Both the position numbers and the translations under genes were made by a program. The notes beneath the pieces are model-generated. The model saw only the letters and a program-made list of their open reading frames with translations. It was not told where the DNA came from and did no database searches. Shown here one piece after another: positions 1-8,180 of a DNA stretch of 31,535 bases. The DNA is taken from assembly GCA_964544765.1 (NCBI GenBank), contig CAZJDM010000039.1:1-31535 (forward strand), written 5' to 3'. Origin of the DNA: CAZJDM01 sp964544765. Its GTDB lineage: Bacteria; Bdellovibrionota_B; Oligoflexia; CAYFLR01. The first letter of the stretch is position 1. The number at the start of each line of letters is the position of its first letter.

Positions 1-1
1 T

Positions 2-814
2 GAAGCGATGAACGGTTTACCTGTTACTATTAGATTACTCGATCCGCCTTTACATGAGTTCTTACCTGGTGATCAATCTGGCATTGAAGAAATGGCTAAA
101 AGAATGAATCTGGATGAAGATAGAATTAAGAGTCTGATTCAGAACTTGCATGAAATGAATCCTATGTTAGGACATAGAGGATGTCGTCTTTCTATTACCT
201 ATCCTGAGTTAGCTGTCATGCAGACTAGAGCTATAATTGAAGCAGCCTGTAACAAGACTAAAGCGGGTATTAAAGTTTATCCGGAAATAATGGTTCCCTT
301 AATTGGAACTAAAGAAGAATTTAACTATTTGGATAAAATTATTCGTAAAGTAGCTAATGATATTATTTCTAAATCCGGCATTCAGTTGGAATATATGGTT
401 GGCACCATGATTGAGATACCACGAGCCGCGATAACGGCCGGTGAAGTGGCTGAAACAGCAGAATTTTTCTCTTTTGGGACCAATGACTTAACTCAGATGG
501 CGTTTGGTTATAGTCGTGACGATGTTGGTGGTTTTTTACCAGATTATGTCGCTAAAGGTATTGTACCTGCTGACCCATTTCAAACTATTGACCAGTCGGG
601 AGTAGGTGTTTTGGTAAAAATGGCGGTTGAAGCCGGTAGAAAAAATAGACCTAACCTTAAACTAGGTATTTGTGGAGAGCATGGTGGAGAACCAGAATCA
701 GTTAAATTCTGTCACCGTACCGGTTTAGATTACGTAAGTTGTTCTCCTTATAGAGTACCGGTTGCCAGAATAGCGGCTGCTCAAGCAGCGATTATTGAAA
801 AAAGAGGCAAATAG
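2..814 (+). CDS. ppdK: Pyruvate, phosphate dikinase, C-terminal part (5' end outside window)
   Basis: This is the C-terminal PEP/pyruvate-binding TIM-barrel region of pyruvate, phosphate dikinase, the cytosolic enzyme that interconverts pyruvate + ATP + Pi and PEP + AMP + PPi. The frame is open to the left edge, so the gene starts before the window; the ATG at 8 is internal. Seen in the translation: GLPVTIRLLDPPLHEFLP at the left end, the GTMIEIPRAA strand, FSFGTNDLTQM with FGYSRDD (PEP/Mg site), and GICGEHGGEP, whose Cys (codon 671-673) is the family's catalytic acid. The protein ends normally 20 or so residues after the CSPYRVPVARIAAAQAA helix, so the 3' end looks intact. It converges on the gene ending at 946, with a palindromic element between them. 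The alternative, PEP synthase, lacks the LLDPPLHEF and FGYSRDD patterns seen here. Confidence 0.97.
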   Translation, partial: EAMNGLPVTIRLLDPPLHEFLPGDQSGIEEMAKRMNLDEDRIKSLIQNLHEMNPMLGHRGCRLSITYPELAVMQTRAIIEAACNKTKAGIKVYPEIMVPLIGTKEEFNYLDKIIRKVANDIISKSGIQLEYMVGTMIEIPRAAITAGEVAETAEFFSFGTNDLTQMAFGYSRDDVGGFLPDYVAKGIVPADPFQTIDQSGVGVLVKMAVEAGRKNRPNLKLGICGEHGGEPESVKFCHRTGLDYVSCSPYRVPVARIAAAQAAIIEKRGK

Positions 815-824
815 TTTCTATCTA

Positions 825-948
825 TGGATTGCGCTGAAAAAGTCCAAGTTCAAGGCGGCAAGGAGAAAATGACGAGACATAACATGGTGGTTAGACGAGG
901 AGTTTGCGACGAAGCCAACGCAGAAATTGGCTTTTTCAGCGCAATCTA
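825..948. repeat. MITE-like palindromic element with 16-bp terminal inverted repeats
   Basis: Bases 827-842 (GATTGCGCTGAAAAAG) are perfectly complementary to 931-946 (CTTTTTCAGCGCAATC), enclosing 88 bp that contain no ORF. T825 and A948 could extend the pairing past one mismatch, so each end carries a T/A. An internally deleted relative lies at 28091-28127 and a possible solo end at 6140-6152. The element fills the gap between two convergent genes, and C946-A948 form the stop codon of the minus-strand gene. The ends may also act as a transcription-stopping hairpin. Terminal inverted repeats plus dispersed copies suggest a non-autonomous transposon relic; no transposase is present here. Confidence 0.7.
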
Positions 949-2646
949 CATGGATTCTGCTGAATGTAGTCTATCACATTCTCCCAACTGAAAGGAAACC
1001 AAGCGGTTTAAAAAAGCGCTTTCAAATTCTAGTTTTCCTGCTTTTTTAAAAGCTTTATCCAATTGGGTTCGGTCAATATAACCTCGACTATGAGCCAGAA
1101 ATACCATGGTTAACGCGATTCTGTCCGGTAAACCTCCAGCCTCTAGATCCCAAATTGGTTCGTTTAACATTCTTAACAAAACAGGATGAAGTTTCATATA
1201 TGTTGTTCTATTGGGTACACGAAAGCCCCATGCTAACAACAATGCTCTTCTATTATTTTTCCATCTAAAAAATTTTGTCACCTGTTGTGCAATATAGTCA
1301 GCGAATTCATTTTCGATACTTACTTCTAATCGAACTGTAGCCATAAAATGCTGCAAGGAATAATGAAAACCTTCATTGGGATACCATCTCCACACTCTAC
1401 CTTGTTCAACGTTCCATTTAAATAATTTTAATACTGCTTGAGATTGAGCTCGGTTCAATCGATGACCAAGTGGGCGCCATCCTCGTGCCGTACGCTCTAT
1501 TTCTATAATAGATTCTAATATCCAATCAGCTCTACCATAATTTCCAGCTTCTAACGTATTCATAAACCATGTCCAATACAACTGAACAACTTTTTCAGTA
1601 ATGTTTGCAGTTTCGTGAGGTTTGATATTGCGTACTACCTCAGTGAAACCCCCTCCTCCCACTTCTCTTTCAATTTGATAAGTTACGATTTCCTGAATTA
1701 TAGCGTTAACTTGAGTAGCAGCAACGCCATTGCTCCTTAATATACCGAGATATTTATGAATAACCCAAAGACGAAAAGTACCCTTGCCTGTAGCATCTAC
1801 TTTTAGATCTATACGGGCTCTTAGTTGTTTACGATCCACTTCTCCGCTACTCATTCCAGCACGTACTTCTACCAAATGATCCAGTAATTGATTATAGATA
1901 TTTTCCAATCTATTTAAGATCTGATCATCCGAAGTGACCTCATCGCGAATCTTATTTTTCATCCAATAACGAAAGGAACCTAACAAAATATGTGATTCCA
2001 CCAAATTATCTGAAAAGCCAGTTCTGGATACAGTATCACCTCCCCACTTATGTCTTACATCAACTATTAGGATCTCTTTCCTTGCGGTATAGGCAAATGC
2101 GTCCAATTTGGCATCCGCTAAATCGACCAATCCTGGAGATAGTGAAATGAACTTTTTCATAGCTTCTACTACTTCATTTACCAACTGAGGATCTAGAAAG
2201 GGTAAATAGCGAACGAATTCGTGTAAATTCATAACAATATCTAAAACGGCGACATTAGCATGATAAGGGCTGTGGTCCAACATGGAAACAACCGGAGCCC
2301 CTCCGTTGGTTAATATTTCATGTCCTTTAACAAAGCCAATAATAGACTCGGTATCTCTATTAATCGGATGTTCAAGTCTTAAGGCAGTGATGGCACCAGT
2401 TGTGGTATTTTTTACTTTATAAATAGCTGTAGTACCGCCTGATCCCAGTAAATACAAAACTGAATACTTCTGATCTTCGATACCAAGAACATCACCTGGT
2501 TCAAATTCCTGCCAATAAGCCTCAGTTGCTCTTCCCCCTTGAACAATCAAGTACTCTTTTGCCAAAAGGCTATTACATGACAATGAAGCAACCATCATTA
2601 TCATGTAAAGAATCATATTACGCATTTTAAGTTTCATCATAAACAT
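946..2646 (-). CDS. Exported protein with degenerate protein-kinase-like domain
   Basis: This 566-residue protein begins with a basic, then hydrophobic segment (residues 1-29) that looks like a Sec signal peptide, so the product is probably periplasmic or surface-exposed. Residues 62-91 match a kinase N-lobe: a Gly-rich loop LGSGGTTA (67-74) and, at PKA-like spacing, ALRL where the ATP-anchoring Lys is Arg90. E110 could serve as the helix-C Glu. Residues 176-183 (LADAKLDA) resemble the HRDxKxxN catalytic loop with D178 and K180 kept and Asn replaced by Ala; D196 in IVDVR sits 18 residues later, where the DFG Asp belongs. Lys-to-Arg, Asn-to-Ala and DFG-to-DVR changes point to a pseudokinase. 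Residues ~210-566 are helical-looking and unrecognised. It lies 76 bp downstream of the large lipoprotein gene, probably co-transcribed. No clear Shine-Dalgarno precedes ATG 2646; ATG 2637 is an alternative start. Kinase assignment is from motif spacing only. Confidence 0.72.
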   Translation of the reverse strand: MFMMKLKMRNMILYMIMMVASLSCNSLLAKEYLIVQGGRATEAYWQEFEPGDVLGIEDQKYSVLYLLGSGGTTAIYKVKNTTTGAITALRLEHPINRDTESIIGFVKGHEILTNGGAPVVSMLDHSPYHANVAVLDIVMNLHEFVRYLPFLDPQLVNEVVEAMKKFISLSPGLVDLADAKLDAFAYTARKEILIVDVRHKWGGDTVSRTGFSDNLVESHILLGSFRYWMKNKIRDEVTSDDQILNRLENIYNQLLDHLVEVRAGMSSGEVDRKQLRARIDLKVDATGKGTFRLWVIHKYLGILRSNGVAATQVNAIIQEIVTYQIEREVGGGGFTEVVRNIKPHETANITEKVVQLYWTWFMNTLEAGNYGRADWILESIIEIERTARGWRPLGHRLNRAQSQAVLKLFKWNVEQGRVWRWYPNEGFHYSLQHFMATVRLEVSIENEFADYIAQQVTKFFRWKNNRRALLLAWGFRVPNRTTYMKLHPVLLRMLNEPIWDLEAGGLPDRIALTMVFLAHSRGYIDRTQLDKAFKKAGKLEFESAFLNRLVSFQLGECDRLHSAESM

Positions 2647-2652
2647 GTTGAG

Positions 2653-2690
2653 ATTAGACGGAGTTATCCAAAAAGACAGCTCCGTCTAAT
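2653..2690 (-). promoter_or_regulatory. Hairpin immediately upstream of kinase-like gene start
   Basis: ATTAGACGGAG (2653-2663) and CTCCGTCTAAT (2680-2690) form an 11-bp perfect stem with a 16-nt loop. On the minus strand it lies between the lipoprotein stop (2723) and the next ATG (2646), ending 6 nt before that ATG, where a ribosome-binding site would normally be. No T-run follows, so a simple intrinsic terminator is less likely than a structure that affects translation or mRNA processing. The role is inference. Confidence 0.55.
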
Positions 2691-2722
2691 AATTATTAAG
2701 CTATATATTTCTATCACCTATC

Positions 2723-5512
2723 TTAATCAGTCTTCAAGGTTGCCTTTATTGATTGATGCATCATAACTTCCGCTTCTTCTTCTGAAGCCTCATCTCCCGC
2801 ATCATCACCTTGACCACAGGTATTTACCCAACCTTCAGTATAAACTCCAGAAAAGGTGTTCGTATTGATTGATAAATGGTTCAAACGCTGAATATTACCC
2901 CAATAACATTGTCCTCCTCCTTCAAAACTAAGACGAGCATCTTCAATTTGATATTCCGATTCATCCATAGCATCTGCTTCGAGCTGCAAAGTAAGATTGA
3001 CATCACCAGCAACTTTCCTTCTAACGGGACTACGTACTTTAACTGGGAACGTCAAAGTATTAGAATCTGGATCGAACTCTGGACTATGTGAGATACTAGC
3101 ATCTGGAGCACACATTGAATTTTTCATCAGTTTAATCATAGTTTCTTTATAATCTCTATCGAAACGGAAGTTCTGACGAGCAATGTCATCACTGATCATT
3201 CTGGTTAACTCAAAGAGTCTTTGCCCAAAATCTTCAGATTTCTGTTCAATACGATGCTTGATTTCATCGGCAAACCATTCGTAATGCCTGTACTTTTCAC
3301 CCAAGGCAATTAAATCAGCTTTCAAGGCGCTATAATCATCTTCAGCATCATCATAATTAGCATTAGGTTTACCGTCAGCAGTTATGGTTGCATTACCATC
3401 TTGATCTGGATCGGCTAATTTGGCACCAATATCCTTAAGAGTTTTAAAGAGCATAGCTTCACTAAGAGGCCAATATTGATTACTGAGCCATTTCAATCCT
3501 GCGGCGGTATCTTCGCCAAAATTAGGTCCAAAACAATGGTCACGAGTACCATCAAGGCATTTTTTATCGTTAATTAAGTGAGTTTCTGCGCATAATCCAA
3601 GTTTTCCAGACGCAACCAGATCATCAATAAAAGCAACTACATCAGCATTAACACCTTCAGCGCCAGCCGTAAATTTAGCTGGAGTACCAGCGGCCCAATC
3701 TGGTTCAGCTGTTACCTTATTCATGAAAGCCGCAAAAAAAGTATCTTTAACCAAGGGCATATAATCAATTTCCCATTCACCATCACAAAGACGAGAGTTG
3801 ATTTGCTGTTGGTTATTGGTATCTTGTAAATACTCGACTAAAAACTCACGGCCAGTCATACCATCTATAGATTTAAGACCATAATCCTCGGTTTGAATGG
3901 TAGTATCTATATTATTGGCAGCTAATTCTAATACTCTCCTAAGATCCCAGTCCCACTCAACTACTGACCAAGCTTTAGCTAATACGATTAATTTTTCATC
4001 GTAAGTATTACTATCAACACTTAAGGCATCTACATCAATCTCTTTAAAAGCATCTTTAAACTCGTCAAATCGGCTTTCTTTTCCTTGATTATGACGTAGT
4101 TGACCCAAGGCTTCCAAAAAGGATCTAACTAACTCAGCTTCGGCCCAAGATTCTTCCATTTGCCCTTCTTCTCCGAACAAATGCATTTCACAATCGGCAA
4201 TAAATCGATTTTTCATTTTTTCCTGTTTCTCGTCTGTATCCGCTTCTTTCCACATACCGCACCACTCAATAGGACCTCCTCCCTCTTCGGCCTCTTTATT
4301 AAGTTCCGCATCCAACTCAGTACTTGCTGTTTTAAATACTACATTACTACAAGACTTTTTACCTCTTACTGAAGTGACTTCAACATCTTCATGATCAAAA
4401 CTAGTTAAAAAATCACCAACAATACCTACACACTCTTTACCGGCCCCATATAATTGACCCAATCCAGTTACTATTTCATCTTTTTCAGCATCTTCTTCTT
4501 TTCTAGCTTGGGCCAGATCTTTTTTGGAAAGTTGATAATGTTCTATAGCAGCTTCAGGAGCCCAACCATTATCAATTATTTTATTTAAAAAGACATCATG
4601 GGTTAAATTATCAACATTAGTAATTGACAAAACATTGGTTCCATCTGATATATGATATTCCAGATTTCCATCGGCATTATGACAACCCTTGTAATCTTCT
4701 TCACTTCGCCAGATTTCTAGAAAAGGAAAGGTCGTCTCAGTTCCCTCGGTAAAATTAACGTAGAAAAACTCATCCCAACCTTCTTCACAAGTATCTTCGG
4801 CTGCAACAAAATCGCCCTCAACCGCTTTTTCTTCGGTAGAATGACATAATCTAACCTCATAATTTCCTGAAGTAAGTTTTAGATCCTGAAGTTCAGTAGG
4901 CACACTTATAGCTATGTCCTCTACCTCAACTTCCTCCACCACTCCACTGGAAGAGGTAACAAACTGTTCAAACTCAACAGAAGCCATGCCTGTGTCTGGA
5001 TCGAAGTTTATAACCATCGACGCGTCAGTGGTAGATGACCCCATGGTTAAATCATCGGAAGTAATCATACCTTTGATGGCTAAATCCGTTTCATCAGTAC
5101 CAGCTAGAATAAAACATCCAAAGCGCTTTTGCTTAAACCCATCACAAAGCAGGTCAAATTCTCCAGTAGTGGCATTTACATCATCAATACATGACTTTAA
5201 ATCTGTAATATCAGTGGTAACACACTTAACCCAATACTGTTCTGCCTCTGCCGATACTAGACTAGCAGATGATAGAGCCTCACTGGCTAATAAGAGAGCG
5301 CCGGATATATTGACTGACGTACTGCCTGTTCCACCGATTCCAGACGATGCACCTCCTGTACCAGAGGTTCCTCCGGTCCCCGTGCCGGTAGTTGTAGTAT
5401 CATCTGTAGTAGTGTCATCATCGTCATCATCTCCCAATTTTGAACATGACACATATAACGACATGCTCAAAATCAACATGAAAACCATTGGAAAAATTCT
5501 GAACTTTTGCAT
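2723..5512 (-). CDS. Large secreted lipoprotein, function unknown
   Basis: The 929-residue product has a signal peptide ending SLYVSC (lipobox-like, Cys23), predicting a lipid-anchored outer-membrane or periplasmic protein. Directly after it comes a disordered linker with a run of six Asp and Thr/Gly/Ser-rich repeats (about residues 27-67). Residues ~68-150 have small hydrophobic strands and paired Cys and loosely resemble carboxypeptidase-regulatory-like beta-sandwich domains (inference). The remainder is acidic, rich in Cys, Trp and helical stretches, ending in an Asp/Glu-rich tail. Start choice is firm: AGGAGG lies 4 nt before the ATG. I do not recognise the family. It is followed by the exported kinase-like gene, so the two may form an envelope-located unit. 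It is preceded by a long AT-rich intergenic stretch. Confidence 0.88.
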   Translation of the reverse strand: MQKFRIFPMVFMLILSMSLYVSCSKLGDDDDDDTTTDDTTTTGTGTGGTSGTGGASSGIGGTGSTSVNISGALLLASEALSSASLVSAEAEQYWVKCVTTDITDLKSCIDDVNATTGEFDLLCDGFKQKRFGCFILAGTDETDLAIKGMITSDDLTMGSSTTDASMVINFDPDTGMASVEFEQFVTSSSGVVEEVEVEDIAISVPTELQDLKLTSGNYEVRLCHSTEEKAVEGDFVAAEDTCEEGWDEFFYVNFTEGTETTFPFLEIWRSEEDYKGCHNADGNLEYHISDGTNVLSITNVDNLTHDVFLNKIIDNGWAPEAAIEHYQLSKKDLAQARKEEDAEKDEIVTGLGQLYGAGKECVGIVGDFLTSFDHEDVEVTSVRGKKSCSNVVFKTASTELDAELNKEAEEGGGPIEWCGMWKEADTDEKQEKMKNRFIADCEMHLFGEEGQMEESWAEAELVRSFLEALGQLRHNQGKESRFDEFKDAFKEIDVDALSVDSNTYDEKLIVLAKAWSVVEWDWDLRRVLELAANNIDTTIQTEDYGLKSIDGMTGREFLVEYLQDTNNQQQINSRLCDGEWEIDYMPLVKDTFFAAFMNKVTAEPDWAAGTPAKFTAGAEGVNADVVAFIDDLVASGKLGLCAETHLINDKKCLDGTRDHCFGPNFGEDTAAGLKWLSNQYWPLSEAMLFKTLKDIGAKLADPDQDGNATITADGKPNANYDDAEDDYSALKADLIALGEKYRHYEWFADEIKHRIEQKSEDFGQRLFELTRMISDDIARQNFRFDRDYKETMIKLMKNSMCAPDASISHSPEFDPDSNTLTFPVKVRSPVRRKVAGDVNLTLQLEADAMDESEYQIEDARLSFEGGGQCYWGNIQRLNHLSINTNTFSGVYTEGWVNTCGQGDDAGDEASEEEAEVMMHQSIKATLKTD

Positions 5513-5820
5513 AAATCCTCCTAGAATTAATTAAAAATTGATTAGAAATTGGTTACATTGATTACCATGTTGAGCAATTCGGTAGAAACTGAAGGATATT
5601 AAATAAATTCTTATAACCTGTTATTTTAAATGTAATATTTTTAATATTTATAGATATTTTTTAAATTTATATTTATAATTAATAATAATTATTCAGTATT
5701 TATACTGTATAATTAATTGGTTATTAGGTATATAAAAATTGTTATTGAAATTAACCTTGAATTTATAGTAGCCTAATAAAGTTTTTGGTATAAGTAACCT
5801 CCAAAATTTGTACCAAACAA
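5513..5820. other. AT-rich gene-free stretch upstream of the lipoprotein gene
   Basis: Almost pure A/T from about 5590 to 5760 and no ORF worth calling. It presumably contains the minus-strand promoter of the lipoprotein gene, but no clear -35/-10 pair could be chosen. A short inverted repeat, CAGTAT (5694-5699) and ATACTG (5702-5707), could be an operator; in such AT-rich sequence this is weak evidence. Confidence 0.5.
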
Positions 5821-5859
5821 AAAAGAGGACGACATGGATGTTAGTCCTCTTTTCTACTT
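5821..5859. terminator. Strong bidirectional intrinsic terminator
   Basis: AAAAGAGGAC (5821-5830) and GTCCTCTTTT (5844-5853) form a 10-bp perfect stem with a 13-nt loop; U-rich sequence follows on both strands. On the minus strand it would stop transcripts coming from the GT2 gene that ends at 6150. Confidence 0.8.
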
Positions 5860-5900
5860 TTCAACTCACCGTTCCTAACAAACTATCTAAACCTACCTAA

Positions 5901-6131
5901 ATAGGTTTAAACATCGATGGGCGAAAAGTTTCAGGAAGTAAACGTGATGGGCCTCATATAAAAAGGTATCCTGCATGGTTTTCAAAAAGAGATAAAAAAT
6001 CAAAAGATTCCAGTGTTCGATGGTACTTAGCCGCTGGATGTAAGGACGACAGACATACCTGGGATAGGAAGACTTATTGGGTATATACTTGTCCTCCAAA
6101 ATTTACCGGCTACTGTAAGAACATTGAATAG
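5901..6131 (+). pseudogene. Orphan coding-like fragment without a start codon
   Basis: Frame 5901-6131 is open for 76 codons to a TAG and reads like real protein: basic, Trp/Tyr-rich, with spaced Cys (for example SSVRWYLAAGCKDDRH, then YWVYTCPPKFTGYC near the end). There is an in-frame stop at 5898-5900 and no ATG, GTG or TTG anywhere before the residues look coding, and no Shine-Dalgarno. The simplest reading is the 3' remnant of a lost gene, stranded between the terminator at 5821 and the element end at 6140. I do not recognise the family. The overlapping minus-strand frame (5893-6099) has an unconvincing composition and is regarded as the shadow. A non-canonical start cannot be excluded. 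Confidence 0.4.
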
Positions 6132-6139
6132 AGAAAGAC

Positions 6140-6152
6140 TCAGCGCAATCTA
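6140..6152. repeat. Possible solo end of the palindromic element
   Basis: TCAGCGCAATCTA is identical to bases 936-948, the outer right end of the element at 825-948. As at that copy, the last three bases CTA are the reverse complement of a TAG stop codon, here that of the GT2 gene. Thirteen identical bases alone could be chance; the identical position relative to a stop codon makes it more interesting. Confidence 0.4.
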
Positions 6153-6947
6153 TTCACTCCTTATACCACGGTTAGCGTTATTATACTCAGCGATTTTTAG
6201 ATATTTGATTAATCGATAATAGGCGGCAAAAGTACAGGCAAAAAATCCTTGAAAACCGTCTAACATCCCTAATAGCAGAAAATAACGTTTGAAAAATTCA
6301 AATCCAAAGCGAAAAACACTACTGGCGGGACCATAAATGGTCCTCTTTTTCTTAATATGTTCTTTTGCCATAATAGAGGTATATTTATTAAACTTAATAA
6401 AATAGTCTTCATAAGAATCATAGGGTATATGAACTATAGAGTATTTTTGATTAATGATCCCAATAGAACCATTGGTATAGGCTTTCTCATGAACTTTTGC
6501 GTCGGTAAATTGGGCATGCTCCCTGCGAAAAAATCTAAGTATGTATTCCCGACCAAAACCACCAAATCTTAATTTCTTGCCAAAAAAAACAACTGATCGA
6601 TTAATTTGATAGCCATTTTCAGGGGGATCTTGTCTTGAAATACTCTTAAGCTCTTTGCCTAAAGATTTAGTTATATACTCATCAGCATCAAGCGATAATA
6701 CCCACTCATAATTAGTTTGTTTCAATGCATAATTTTTCTGAGGTCCATAACCGAGCCATTCTTGCTTAAATAAAGTAATCTTGGGGTGTTCTTGACAATA
6801 TTCCAAGGTCCCATCAGTACTTCCCGAATCCACTACAATTATCTCATCCACCCAATCTTGCAATGACTGTACACAACTAGGTAACTGTTTAATCTCATTA
6901 AGAGTAATTACAATGGCAGATATTCCTTTTTTAGGCTCCAGTTTCAT
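6150..6947 (-). CDS. Glycosyltransferase family 2, LPS core type (WaaE/KdtX-like)
   Basis: A GT-A fold glycosyltransferase of about 265 residues, likely transferring a sugar to LPS core at the inner face of the cytoplasmic membrane. Seen: ISAIVITLNE (9-18), IVVDSGSTDGT (37-47) for nucleotide-sugar binding, the metal-binding LSLDADE (residues ~85-90), then RFFRR and VHEK, the pattern of the WaaE/KdtX subgroup. A hydrophobic/aromatic C-terminal segment (FFKRYFLLLGMLDGFQGFFACTF, cut here at 20: FFKRYFLLLGMLDGFQGFFA) suggests membrane association. Start: ATG 6947 is preferred over an in-frame TTG two codons upstream; neither has a good Shine-Dalgarno. It is divergent from the GT4-GT9-GT9 genes across a short shared promoter region. 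Acceptor and donor are unknown. Confidence 0.88.
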   Translation of the reverse strand: MKLEPKKGISAIVITLNEIKQLPSCVQSLQDWVDEIIVVDSGSTDGTLEYCQEHPKITLFKQEWLGYGPQKNYALKQTNYEWVLSLDADEYITKSLGKELKSISRQDPPENGYQINRSVVFFGKKLRFGGFGREYILRFFRREHAQFTDAKVHEKAYTNGSIGIINQKYSIVHIPYDSYEDYFIKFNKYTSIMAKEHIKKKRTIYGPASSVFRFGFEFFKRYFLLLGMLDGFQGFFACTFAAYYRLIKYLKIAEYNNANRGIRSE

Positions 6948-6984
6948 GGCCAAAACTCATATCATATCACTGGAATTATTAAAA

Positions 6985-7013
6985 TTGAATTTTATAAAAT
7001 TGAATAATATAAA
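6985..7013 (+). promoter_or_regulatory. Probable sigma-70-type promoter for LPS glycosyltransferase operon
   Basis: TTGAAT (6985-6990), a 17-bp spacer and TATAAA (7008-7013) fit a housekeeping promoter and lie 25 bp before the GT4 start. The spacer contains a direct repeat of AAAATTGAA. Prediction from consensus only. Confidence 0.5.
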
Positions 7014-7037
7014 TATTTCTGATATATATCCCCACCT

Positions 7038-8174
7038 ATGAGTAGCTCGAAACCATTGAAAATATTACATTTAGATAGCGGGAAAGAATGGAGAGGCGGT
7101 CAACGACAAGTTCTTTTTTTAATTGAAGAGCAAAAACAACAATTTTCCTCACTAATAGAGCCTATAATTGCTTGTCCTCACATCTCACCACTAACCAAAG
7201 AAGCTAAAAACCTGAATGTACCTACTTATGCCATCAATTTTCGTAATGAAATTGATATATTTTCTATCTCTAAGCTAGCCAAATTAATCAAAAATAATCA
7301 AATTGACATTGTACATTGTCATTGTGGGAAATCACACGGTATCATGTGGGCTGCATGTAAATTATTACCTCAAATACCTTCAATCATTGTTACCAGACGG
7401 GTGGACTTTCTACCCAAAACCAGTTGGCCCAGAGTGTTAAAATACATATCACCACATATTAGCGAATTTGTAGCTATTTCAAGCCGAATTCAAGAGATAT
7501 TGGCAACGACAGGTATTCCAGAAGAACGTATCCATGTAATTCCCAGCAGTTCTAAAGTTTCCCTGCCAATCAAAAATCAAAATAAGATTATCCGTAACAA
7601 TCTAATTACCGAGTTAAATCTACCTAAAGACGCTATATTAATTGGTAATATTGCTCAATTTGTTGACCATAAGGGTCATACTTACTTAGCTGATGCCGCG
7701 AAAATTATTTGTGACAAATTTGAACGCGTATATTTCCTATTAGTGGGGAGTGGAAAACTAAGAAAAACTATAGAAGAAAAAATTGCAAAATTAAAATTGA
7801 GTAATCGAGTTTTATTTTTGGGATTTCGTCCTGATGTCCATAACATACTTTCTTCATTGGATTTATTTTTGATGACCTCACACCTTGAGGGACTATGCAG
7901 TTCTATTATTGACGCTTTTTTGTATGAAGTACCTGTAGTAGCTACCGCTGCAGGAGGTATACCTGATCTAGTTAAGGATAACAAAACTGGTTATTTAGCT
8001 AATAATAGAGATCCTGACTCCATTGCTCAAGAAATAATGAAATGTATAAACCATCAAGATGAGACAAAACATTTGGTTCAAAATGCTAAGGAATATGCCA
8101 TTAACACTTTTAGCACCCATATAATGGCTCAAAAATATAATGATCTATACATTAACATTATGAGGAACAAGTAA
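7038..8174 (+). CDS. Glycosyltransferase family 4 (group 1)
   Basis: A GT-B fold retaining glycosyltransferase of 378 residues, probably acting on LPS core or another surface glycan. Seen: N-terminal LHLDSGKEWRGGQRQV (10-25) with the glycine-rich acceptor-side loop, HCHCGKSHGIMWA (93-105), the second Rossmann domain beginning near ILIGNIAQFVDHKGH (200-214), LVGSGK (235-240), LGFRPDV (261-267) and the donor-site segment around residues 282-294. In that segment the usual E-x7-E pair is E284 and Asp292, a conservative change. First gene of a plus-strand cluster with two GT9 genes; 6 bp separate it from the next. No strong Shine-Dalgarno is visible. Exact sugar specificity cannot be read from sequence. 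Confidence 0.88.
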   Translation: MSSSKPLKILHLDSGKEWRGGQRQVLFLIEEQKQQFSSLIEPIIACPHISPLTKEAKNLNVPTYAINFRNEIDIFSISKLAKLIKNNQIDIVHCHCGKSHGIMWAACKLLPQIPSIIVTRRVDFLPKTSWPRVLKYISPHISEFVAISSRIQEILATTGIPEERIHVIPSSSKVSLPIKNQNKIIRNNLITELNLPKDAILIGNIAQFVDHKGHTYLADAAKIICDKFERVYFLLVGSGKLRKTIEEKIAKLKLSNRVLFLGFRPDVHNILSSLDLFLMTSHLEGLCSSIIDAFLYEVPVVATAAGGIPDLVKDNKTGYLANNRDPDSIAQEIMKCINHQDETKHLVQNAKEYAINTFSTHIMAQKYNDLYINIMRNK

Positions 8175-8180
8175 CACAAT

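Noticed and set aside
4914..5534. 206-codon plus-strand ORF inside the lipoprotein gene
   Set aside because: It is antisense to a well-supported gene with lipobox and Shine-Dalgarno, is Ser/Val/Pro-rich as expected from reversing Asp/Thr/Gly codons, and has no ribosome-binding site.
5694..5707. LexA-type SOS box at CAGTATTTATACTG
   Set aside because: The 6-bp arms and spacing do not match a LexA consensus, and the surrounding DNA is so AT-rich that such repeats arise by chance.
5893..6099. 68-codon minus-strand ORF in the intergenic gap
   Set aside because: Composition looks like a shadow of the plus-strand fragment at 5901-6131, and there is no Shine-Dalgarno before its ATG.
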